In this document: positions 57,074-64,000 of the stretch, piece after piece
How the letters are laid out: each line of letters starts with the position of its first letter
How positions within the stretch are numbered: the first letter of the stretch is position 1
Assembly: GCA_003149635.1 (NCBI GenBank)
Contig: QCWI01000016.1
Span: 1-64,000, forward strand
Direction: 5' to 3'
Source: Fluviicola sp. XM-24bin1
GTDB lineage: Bacteria; Bacteroidota; Bacteroidia; Flavobacteriales_D; Crocinitomicaceae
DNA: 64,000 nt
Notes under the pieces: generated by a model
What the model was told of the DNA's origin: nothing
The model's input: the letters and a program-made list of their open reading frames with translations, nothing else
Databases searched by the model: none
Position numbers and translations under genes: made by a program

Positions 57074-57496
57074 ATGAAACAATTTGGATTCATACTATTA
57101 ATCGTATTTGTCGCATTCGGATGCAACAAAAAAGTCAAGCATGCCCGCCAGATGAATGGCACATGGTCGATTCATAGTTACACGCAAATCACCGGTGCTG
57201 GATTCGAAACGGAATATATGACACAAGGAACAGTGAGCTTCGAAGATTTGGGAGATGGAAACCTTACTTACTCAGAGGATTTCTCTTACAATGATGGTAC
57301 GAACTGGATTCCGATGAATCGAATTGGGAATATGACTATTGCAGGTGAGCAAGCGAAATCGTTTGAGTTGACATTTACCAGTCCGATAAATACATCTACG
57401 CTATATAACAGCATTCATGTTGTAAGTAAGGACGATCTAAAAATTGAATTTCAGGAAAACGGCGTTGGACATTTGTTTGTCCTCAAGAAGGATTAG
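57074..57496 (+). CDS. small lipoprotein with lipocalin-like domain
   Basis: A 140-residue lipoprotein; signal ends FVAFGC (Cys17). The mature part opens MNGTWSIHSYTQITGAGFET, the W-containing opening of lipocalin-like domains, and ends VGHLFVLKKD. It starts 2 bases after the M20 stop codon and overlaps the 3' end of recQ by 4 bases. Confidence 0.7.
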   Translation: MKQFGFILLIVFVAFGCNKKVKHARQMNGTWSIHSYTQITGAGFETEYMTQGTVSFEDLGDGNLTYSEDFSYNDGTNWIPMNRIGNMTIAGEQAKSFELTFTSPINTSTLYNSIHVVSKDDLKIEFQENGVGHLFVLKKD

Positions 57497-59661
57497 TTCG
57501 CCATTTCGCTCATGAACTTGATACGCATCAATCGTAACTCTTCTTCCGAGTAATCTCCATCAAATTCTTTATACGCTTCAATTAAATCATCGGTTTCGGC
57601 TTCAGAGAAGTACTCGTAAATTTCTTCCTGATTGTCTTCATCCAGAATGTCATCGATGTAATAATTGATGTTTACACGCGTACCTGAAGAAACAATCGCT
57701 TCGATTTCATCAATGATTTGCTCAACGGATTTCCCTTGCGCATTCCCGATATCTTCCAATGGCAGTTTACGATCGATGTTCTGGATTAATTTCACTTTTA
57801 ATCCGGATTTGTTCACCACCGATTTCACCACCATATCCTGAGGACGATCGATATTGTTCTGCTCCACGTAATCTTTTACCAAGCTCACGAATGGCGCTCC
57901 ATAACGCGTTGCTTTCCCGTTTCCAACTCCTTGGATATTGGTCAATTCCTCAATACTCGTTGGGTACTGGAGGCACATATCTTTCAAAGAAGGCTCCTGG
58001 AAAATTACAAATGGCGGCACTTCCATCTTCTTGGAAAGCGTTTTGCGCAGATCAACCAACTGATTGTAAAGCACCTCATCAAATGCTCCTCCTTTATTGG
58101 TTTGGACCACTGGTTCATCATCAATCACAAGGTAATCCCGCTCTTCAATCAACACAAAGGACTTCGGTGCTTCCATAAATGCACGACCTTCATCCGTCAA
58201 TTTTAGTACACCGTATGTTTCAATATCCTTACGAACCAATCCTGTTACAACCGACTGACGGATAACCGCATTCCAGAAATGCTCGTCTTTTTCCTTACCT
58301 ACACCGAACAATTCGTGTTGATCGTGCTTGTAAGCTTTGATATCCGCAGTTACTTTTCCTGACAAGAACGCGCAATAGTGCTTGGATCGTTGCGTCTCAT
58401 TCAAAGCATCGATCGTTTTCAGCAAATTGACAACAAAATGTTTTCCTTCCGATTTATTACGAGGGTTCTTACAGTTATCACAACCATTGTTACATTTCGC
58501 TTCGTCGAATTCCTCGCCAAAATAATGCAAGATCATTTTCCGTCGACATACCGATGTTTCAGAGTAAGATGCAATTTCGTTCAAAAGCTGCCGACCAATT
58601 TCTTGTTCCGCCACTGGTTTTCCTTGAAGGAATTTCTCCAGTTTCTCAACATCTTTATATCGATAGAAGGCAATACATTCTCCTTCTCCACCATCACGAC
58701 CAGCACGCCCAGTTTCCTGATAATAGCTTTCCAGCGATTTTGGAATATCATGGTGAATTACAAATCGTACGTCCGGCTTGTCAATTCCCATTCCGAAAGC
58801 GATCGTCGCGACGATGACATCCACTTCCTCCATCAAGAACATGTCCTGGTGTTTGGCTCTCGTTGCAGCGTCTAATCCAGCGTGATATGGAAGGGCATTG
58901 ACCCCATTTACTTGAAGGAGTTCAGCGATTTCCTCCACTTTCTTCCGACTTAGACAGTAGATGATTCCACTTTTGCCTTCTTTCGTTCGGATGTATCGGA
59001 TGATTTGCTTCTCTACCTCCTTCTTCGGATAAATCTCGTAGAATAAATTCTCACGGTTGAATGACGATTTGAACACCGTTGCATCCAACATATTGAGGTT
59101 CTTTTGAATATCGTACTGCACCTTCGGCGTCGCCGTTGCCGTAAGGGCAATTATCGGAACATTGGAAATGCGCTCAAAAATTTCTCGCAAACGACGGTAC
59201 TCTGGGCGGAAATCGTGACCCCATTCCGAAATACAGTGCGCTTCATCGATAGCGAAGAAGCTAATATTCACCGAAGTCAAGAAATCAATGTTGTCTTTTT
59301 TGATCAACGACTCGGGAGCTACATAAAGTAATTTCGTTTTCCCTTCTTGAATATCGCTTTTCACCTGAGTGATTTCCGTTTTAGTAAGCGATGAATTCAA
59401 GAAATGTGCGATAGACTCATTGTTGCTGAAATGGCGAACGGCATCCACCTGATTTTTCATCAAGGCGATCAGAGGTGAAACCACAATTGCGGTTCCTTCA
59501 GAGATAATTGCGGGAAGTTGATAACACATGGACTTACCACCGCCTGTAGGCATGATTACGAATGTGTTCTTACCTTTGAGGACATTGTGGATAATCTCTT
59601 CCTGTTCTCCCTTAAAACTATCGAAACCGAAATACGATTTCAACGCTTCTTTTAAGTCCAT
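57493..59661 (-). CDS. recQ: ATP-dependent DNA helicase RecQ
   Basis: A 722-residue superfamily 2 helicase for recombination and replication-fork repair. Walker A IMPTGGGKSMCYQLPA (~36-51), DEAH AIDEAHCISEWGHDFRPEYRRL, motif VI QETGRAGRDG, the RQC zinc site (CRRKMILHYFGEEFDEAKCN then CDNC), a winged helix and a C-terminal HRDC domain (LRKTLSKKMEVPPFVIFQEP) are all seen. After the HRDC there is an acidic helical tail (~640-722) longer than in E. coli RecQ. Convergent overlap with the lipoprotein gene. Confidence 0.95.
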   Translation of the reverse strand: MDLKEALKSYFGFDSFKGEQEEIIHNVLKGKNTFVIMPTGGGKSMCYQLPAIISEGTAIVVSPLIALMKNQVDAVRHFSNNESIAHFLNSSLTKTEITQVKSDIQEGKTKLLYVAPESLIKKDNIDFLTSVNISFFAIDEAHCISEWGHDFRPEYRRLREIFERISNVPIIALTATATPKVQYDIQKNLNMLDATVFKSSFNRENLFYEIYPKKEVEKQIIRYIRTKEGKSGIIYCLSRKKVEEIAELLQVNGVNALPYHAGLDAATRAKHQDMFLMEEVDVIVATIAFGMGIDKPDVRFVIHHDIPKSLESYYQETGRAGRDGGEGECIAFYRYKDVEKLEKFLQGKPVAEQEIGRQLLNEIASYSETSVCRRKMILHYFGEEFDEAKCNNGCDNCKNPRNKSEGKHFVVNLLKTIDALNETQRSKHYCAFLSGKVTADIKAYKHDQHELFGVGKEKDEHFWNAVIRQSVVTGLVRKDIETYGVLKLTDEGRAFMEAPKSFVLIEERDYLVIDDEPVVQTNKGGAFDEVLYNQLVDLRKTLSKKMEVPPFVIFQEPSLKDMCLQYPTSIEELTNIQGVGNGKATRYGAPFVSLVKDYVEQNNIDRPQDMVVKSVVNKSGLKVKLIQNIDRKLPLEDIGNAQGKSVEQIIDEIEAIVSSGTRVNINYYIDDILDEDNQEEIYEYFSEAETDDLIEAYKEFDGDYSEEELRLMRIKFMSEMAN

Positions 59662-59780
59662 GTAGCGAAAAATTTGAACTGTTTATCCTTTCTAAGATAC
59701 ACAATTTTTTAACATCGGTCATTACTGTTTTTAAAATAATTCACGCACAGGAAATACACGAGATATTGCGTATGATTCGC

Positions 59781-59788
59781 TATTTTTG
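59781..59788 (+). promoter_or_regulatory. -7 box upstream of tatC
   Basis: TATTTTTG matches TAnnTTTG and ends 8 bases before the tatC ATG. A TTG at 59766-59768 is too close (12 bp) to be a normal -33 element. Confidence 0.35.
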
Positions 59789-59796
59789 TCGTCGCT

Positions 59797-60582
59797 ATGT
59801 CAGATGATAAACGCATGTCTTTTTTAGAACATCTCGAAGAATTGAGATGGCGATTGGTGCGTTCGGCTGTAGCCATCATCCTCATTGCAGTAGTGCTTTG
59901 GATTTTTCAGGAATGGATTCTGGAGAACCTCTTTCTGAACATGCGCTACAAGAACTTCCCGACCTTTGCTTTAATGTGTGATACATTCGGCGTTTGCGTT
60001 GAGAATGTCCCCGTGAAAATGCAGAGTACAACAGTCACAGGGCAATTCTCGTATGCTTTGATGATGAGTATTATGGGAGGATTTGTCCTGGCATTTCCGT
60101 TTGTTTTCTATCAATTCTGGGGATTCATCAAACCTGGATTGCGTCAAAATGAGAAATCTGTAGCCAAGGGAATCATCCTGTATGTAACCTTGCTGTTCTT
60201 CACCGGAATCGCCTTTGGATACTACATCGTAGCTCCATTGTGTATTCAGTTCTTTGGAGGATATGTGATGTCCGATCAGATCGAAAACATTTTCACCATC
60301 AACTCTTACATGAGCATGGTGCTTTCCACAGTTTTTTATTCAGGACTCTTATTCCTACTTCCGGTATTATCGTACCTGCTTACGAAAATTGGCATTCTTG
60401 GGCCTGACTTCCTAAGAAAGTACCGCAAGCATGCCATCATTGCGATTTTGATTCTATCAGCATTTATCACTCCACCCGATTTGATTAGTCAGGTAATTGT
60501 CGGAATCCCGATTCTCATTCTATACGAAGTAGGTATCCTTGTATCTGTCCGTGTTGAAAAACAGCGAAAAAATCAGTCGTAA
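59797..60582 (+). CDS. tatC: twin-arginine translocase subunit TatC
   Basis: A 261-residue inner-membrane protein with six helices that recognises twin-arginine signal peptides. MSFLEHLEELRWRLVRS near the N terminus, FVFYQFWGFIKPGL with the conserved FxxxxPGL, and the segment KYRKHAIIAILILSAFITPP are family signatures. TatA/B are not adjacent. A second in-frame ATG at 59815 also precedes SFLEHLEEL. Confidence 0.96.
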   Translation: MSDDKRMSFLEHLEELRWRLVRSAVAIILIAVVLWIFQEWILENLFLNMRYKNFPTFALMCDTFGVCVENVPVKMQSTTVTGQFSYALMMSIMGGFVLAFPFVFYQFWGFIKPGLRQNEKSVAKGIILYVTLLFFTGIAFGYYIVAPLCIQFFGGYVMSDQIENIFTINSYMSMVLSTVFYSGLLFLLPVLSYLLTKIGILGPDFLRKYRKHAIIAILILSAFITPPDLISQVIVGIPILILYEVGILVSVRVEKQRKNQS

Positions 60583-60636
60583 TCACGCATTATTTCGGTA
60601 ATTTCTTCGTTAATTTACTTCTGCTATAGAGGAACC

Positions 60637-63111
60637 ATGCATCGAGTAGTATTCGCCTTTTTTCTGCTATTAAACGCGACTTCATTGGGTCAAAAAACGA
60701 TCGTGAAGGGAGTTGTCACCGACGGTGATTCAGGCGATCCATTACCCTATGCGAAAGTGCAATTTGTAGATGCGAAAATTGGAGCATACACGGATACCGC
60801 CGGAGCTTATTACCTCGAAACGTATTACGCCACGGATTCCATCATCGTTAGTTATGGTGGATATACACCGCAAACCATCGCCATTCAAAAGGATGTTGCC
60901 CAAGAGATCAATGTGACTTTGCAACTCGTACAAACAGAAATGGGGCCAGTAACCGTGAAAGCTCCAGATGAGCGCCCATCCGATGTGCTGCACCGACGCA
61001 TGGTAAAAAATAAGCCAGCCAACAACAAAGAGAAATTGGGCTCCTACGAATACGAAGTCTACAACAAAGTGCAGTTGGATGTCAACAATATTGGTGAGAA
61101 GTTCAAGGAACGCGACATCGTCAAACGTATGGATCTGATTACTGAATATCTAGATTCTTCGGACAACGACAAAAGCTATCTACCGGTGATTCTCAGCGAA
61201 TCGGTTTCCGATTATTACTTCAAGAACAATCCCAAAAAGAAAAAAGAAGTCGTGAAGGCGACCCGCATCAGTGGCGTTGAAAATTTGCAGTTGAACCAGT
61301 TCTTGGGTGACATGTATTTGGATTTCAACATCTACGACAACTACTTGGTAATGTTCAATAAGCAGTTTGTGAGTCCGGCTGCGAATTTTGCCAAGAATTT
61401 CTACAAGTTTTATCTGGAAGATTCGAGTTACATCGACAATCAGTGGTGCTATAAACTGCGATTTGTTCCGAAGCGCGAAGGCGATATGACCTTTCAAGGG
61501 AACATGTGGATTCACGACACCACCTACGCAGTGAAGCGGGTAAAAATGAATGTGTCTCCTTGGGCCAACATCAACTACGTTCAAGCGCTTCAAATTGAGC
61601 ATAAGTTTGATCAAGTAGCACCAGAGGTATGGATGCTTACCAGCGAAAAAATGGTGGCCGATTTGAAAGTGACGAAGAAATCGAGCGTATATGGATTCTT
61701 CGGGCGACGTCATTCCACCCGAACCAATTTTGTTATCAATCAAGCACGTCCTGAAGCCTTTTATCGTTCTGCAAATACCGTAGAAATAATGGACAGTGCC
61801 GATGCACGTTCAGATGCCTATTGGGTCGAAGTCCGGCATGAACCGTTGACTATTCAAGAGCAAGGAATCGACAACATGATTGATTCATTGAATGAATTGC
61901 GCTTCTTCAATATCCTGAAGAATGTCATCTACCTGGCGACCACGGGCTACTATCCAGTGAACAAAATTGAAATTGGAAGCGCCTTCTCCTTGGTCACCTT
62001 CAATCCTGTTGAGAAATTTAGAACGGCCGTTGCAATTCGTACTTCGAATAAATTCAGCAAACGCATCGAATTTGGTGGTCGATTGGCCTACGGATTTGGT
62101 GATCAGCGATTCAAATATGGAGGTTCCATCCGCTACAACATCACCCCAAAGAAGCGCGGAATGCTATCCGCCTACTATTCCTACGACATCGAACAAATTG
62201 GACAATCGCCCGATGCCGCAGCGATTGGATCTACATTTGGGACGTTATTGCGTACTGGCCCACTTGATCGTTTAACTTTTGTAGAACGCACGGGAATCAA
62301 CCTAGAGAAAGATATCCGTAAAGACGTGATTTTGTACGGAGGATTTGAATGGAAAGAATTCACCGCGCTTGGACTGGCCAACTACATCAGACCAAATGCG
62401 ACCACCGGTTTGAACGATACCATTCATCAAATTCAGACCAGTGAAGTGATTTTGCGTTATCGTTGGGCGAAGAATGAAGAATTTATTTCTGGTTCTTTCG
62501 ATAGAACTTCGGTGCGTTCCAAATATCCCATCTTATCCATTCAAGGAGTCTTTGGAATTAAAGATTTTTTGGGCGCCGATTACAATTACCAAAAATTCGA
62601 TTTCGTACTGGAACACAATGCCCGTCTTGGTTTCCTAGGTCGTATGCGTTATGGATTTAATGTCGGATACATCTTTGGAACGGCGGCCTATCCATTCTTG
62701 AAAGTGCACGAAGGAAATCAATCGTATTGGTTGCAATTGAACACTTTCAATAAGATGGATTTCTTCGAATTTATCTCTGATCGATACGTAACTGCGCTGA
62801 TGGAAAATCACTTCGACGGCTTCTTCTTGGATCGAATTCCGGGTGTGAGAAAAGCGAAATTGCGATTGGTGACAACGGTCAGAGCGGCAATTGGATGGAT
62901 CGATGACCGTCATTTGCAAGAAATGTACTTACCTTCGTTCACAAGACAATTTGACAACATTCCTTACGTTGAGGTCAGCATGGGATTGGAAAATATATTG
63001 AAAGTTGGTCGTGTCGACGTCTTTTGGCGTCTGACGCATACGGCACCAAGCGTTCCGGTGTACAACATTGAAAACTTTGGAATTCGGGCGCGTTACGCGA
63101 TTAACTTCTAG
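60637..63111 (+). CDS. DUF5686 / carboxypeptidase-like regulatory domain outer-membrane protein
   Basis: An 824-residue protein. The signal peptide (FAFFLLLNATSLGQ) is followed by a carboxypeptidase-regulatory-like domain (~20-110; VKGVVTDGDSGDPLPYAKVQ, IVSYGGYTPQTI) and then the DUF5686 region with alternating aromatic/hydrophobic strands and a beta-barrel-like end (GIRARYAINF, C-terminal phenylalanine). It is an outer-membrane protein common in Bacteroidota with no assigned function. It is followed 6 bases later by lptB, which suggests a link to envelope assembly (inference). Confidence 0.85.
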   Translation: MHRVVFAFFLLLNATSLGQKTIVKGVVTDGDSGDPLPYAKVQFVDAKIGAYTDTAGAYYLETYYATDSIIVSYGGYTPQTIAIQKDVAQEINVTLQLVQTEMGPVTVKAPDERPSDVLHRRMVKNKPANNKEKLGSYEYEVYNKVQLDVNNIGEKFKERDIVKRMDLITEYLDSSDNDKSYLPVILSESVSDYYFKNNPKKKKEVVKATRISGVENLQLNQFLGDMYLDFNIYDNYLVMFNKQFVSPAANFAKNFYKFYLEDSSYIDNQWCYKLRFVPKREGDMTFQGNMWIHDTTYAVKRVKMNVSPWANINYVQALQIEHKFDQVAPEVWMLTSEKMVADLKVTKKSSVYGFFGRRHSTRTNFVINQARPEAFYRSANTVEIMDSADARSDAYWVEVRHEPLTIQEQGIDNMIDSLNELRFFNILKNVIYLATTGYYPVNKIEIGSAFSLVTFNPVEKFRTAVAIRTSNKFSKRIEFGGRLAYGFGDQRFKYGGSIRYNITPKKRGMLSAYYSYDIEQIGQSPDAAAIGSTFGTLLRTGPLDRLTFVERTGINLEKDIRKDVILYGGFEWKEFTALGLANYIRPNATTGLNDTIHQIQTSEVILRYRWAKNEEFISGSFDRTSVRSKYPILSIQGVFGIKDFLGADYNYQKFDFVLEHNARLGFLGRMRYGFNVGYIFGTAAYPFLKVHEGNQSYWLQLNTFNKMDFFEFISDRYVTALMENHFDGFFLDRIPGVRKAKLRLVTTVRAAIGWIDDRHLQEMYLPSFTRQFDNIPYVEVSMGLENILKVGRVDVFWRLTHTAPSVPVYNIENFGIRARYAINF

Positions 63112-63117
63112 TGCAAC

Positions 63118-63846
63118 ATGAAATTACACACGAAAGATATTAAGAAGTCGTACCGAGGGCGCGACGTGGTGAAAGGAATTACGGTTGAGGTAAATCAAGG
63201 AGAAATTGTAGGGCTTCTTGGCCCTAACGGTGCTGGGAAAACCACTTCCTTTTATATGATCGTAGGATTAGTTACTCCGGATGAAGGACGTGTATTTTTG
63301 GATGATACCGATATCACCGATTACCCAATGTATAAGCGATCGCAATTAGGAATTGGGTATCTGCCTCAGGAGGTGTCCGTATTCCGAAAATTGAGTGTAG
63401 AAGATAACGTCCTCGCCATTTTGGAGATGGGAAAACTATCCAAAAAAGAACGCCTAGAAAAATTGGAGCAATTGCTGAATGACTTCAGTTTGCAGCACGT
63501 TAGAAAGAACCAAGGAGCGCGACTTTCTGGGGGAGAGAAGCGAAGAACAGAAATCGCACGGGCGCTTGCCACAGATCCCAAATTCGTACTCTTGGATGAG
63601 CCTTTTGCCGGTGTAGATCCCATCGCCGTGGAAGACATTCAAAGCATCGTATCTGAGTTGCGTGAGCGCAACATTGGAATTCTAATTACCGACCACAACG
63701 TTCAGGAAACGCTTTCCATTACAGATCGTGCTTATTTGCTATTTGAAGGAGCCATTTTGAAATCAGGCACCGCGGAAGAATTAGCGGCCGATGAGCAAGT
63801 GAGAAAGGTTTATTTAGGACGTAACTTTGAATTACGTAAAAAATAA
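63118..63846 (+). CDS. lptB: LPS export ABC transporter ATPase LptB
   Basis: A 242-residue cytoplasmic ATPase that drives LPS extraction with LptFG. Walker [13 protein letters not shown] (residues 35-46), Q-loop region [18 protein letters not shown], signature [17 protein letters not shown], Walker [18 protein letters not shown] and the switch histidine in [10 protein letters not shown] are all visible. The VSVFRKL and PFAGVDP segments distinguish LptB from other small ABC ATPases. lptA, C, F and G are not in the window. Confidence 0.95.
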   Translation: MKLHTKDIKKSYRGRDVVKGITVEVNQGEIVGLLGPNGAGKTTSFYMIVGLVTPDEGRVFLDDTDITDYPMYKRSQLGIGYLPQEVSVFRKLSVEDNVLAILEMGKLSKKERLEKLEQLLNDFSLQHVRKNQGARLSGGEKRRTEIARALATDPKFVLLDEPFAGVDPIAVEDIQSIVSELRERNIGILITDHNVQETLSITDRAYLLFEGAILKSGTAEELAADEQVRKVYLGRNFELRKK

Positions 63847-63918
63847 TTTTATACCTCGTAAAAATTGAATAAATTAGCCGCGGCTTAATAGCTTGAAATA
63901 CATAATTTTCAACCAACT

Positions 63919-64000
63919 ATGAAAAAAGCGTTACTATTTACATTCGGTTTAACAGCAGTTTTAATGACGTCTGTATCATGTAAGAAGAACTGTAACATTC
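63919..64000 (+). CDS. lipoprotein, 5' part only (runs off the window)
   Basis: An open frame from ATG at 63919 encodes MKKALLFTFGLTAVLMTSVS-C-KKNCNI..., a signal peptide with lipobox SVSC (Cys21). The remainder lies outside the window. The 72-base gap after lptB contains a short GC palindrome (AGCCGCGGCT at about 63878-63887) and no clear terminator. Confidence 0.7.
   Translation, partial: MKKALLFTFGLTAVLMTSVSCKKNCNI

Overview
The window is a chromosomal stretch of a Bacteroidota bacterium, most likely order Flavobacteriales (a Crocinitomicaceae/Fluviicola-like member is a guess). The evidence is two surface proteins with type IX secretion sorting domains (one CHU_C/gliding type, one type A), a DUF5686 outer-membrane protein, Bacteroidota-type promoters (TTG, about 19 bp, TAnnTTTGC), almost no Shine-Dalgarno sequences, and the merged str-S10-spc-alpha ribosomal cluster with fusA directly followed by rpsJ and no tuf. 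No tRNA, rRNA, CRISPR array, insertion sequence or phage gene is visible inside the window.

Layout. 1-273: two tandem duplicated promoters firing leftward out of the window, probably for an rRNA operon or another highly expressed unit. 274-9.9 kb: pfkA, an ECF sigma factor overlapping a membrane TPR protein, an S41 protease, lipoproteins, a DUF2306 membrane protein and a PaaG/PaaH-like pair. 9.9-14.4 kb: a 56-codon gene, a WYL regulator paired with a conserved protein of unknown function, and an operon for an MbnP-like lipoprotein and its MauG/MbnH-like di-haem partner. 14.4-19.7 kb: an AddA/RecB-like helicase-nuclease and a long-type urocanate hydratase. 19.9-26.9 kb: eno and carA, flanked by the two type IX secretion cargo genes. 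27.0-45.0 kb, all on the minus strand: rpsL-rpsG-fusA-rpsJ-rplCDWB-rpsS-rplV-rpsC-rplP-rpmC-rpsQ-rplNXE-rpsNH-rplFR-rpsE-rpmD-rplO-secY-infA-rpmJ-rpsMKD-rpoA-rplQ, with a clear promoter before rpsL and a clear terminator after rplQ. 45.4-64 kb: two divergent GT-C-like membrane proteins, pdhB, etfB-etfA, a bifunctional nuclease-type protein, a CNT nucleoside transporter with an extra periplasmic domain, a LuxE-like / half-size TSUP / M20 / lipoprotein run, recQ, tatC, a DUF5686 protein, lptB and the start of a lipoprotein gene.

Most genes are housekeeping: translation, transcription, the Sec and Tat translocons, LPS export, glycolysis, pyruvate dehydrogenase, electron-transfer flavoprotein. 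The points most worth a second look are (i) the MbnP/MbnH-like pair, (ii) a dispersed intergenic hairpin (four copies) whose stem shows a compensatory base change, (iii) operon spacers, several inside the ribosomal cluster, built from degenerate self-complementary short words, and (iv) surface-protein genes lying in and beside the rplQ-carA-eno block. I found no defence island or obvious new multigene machine; the novelty is in small elements and gene pairings.
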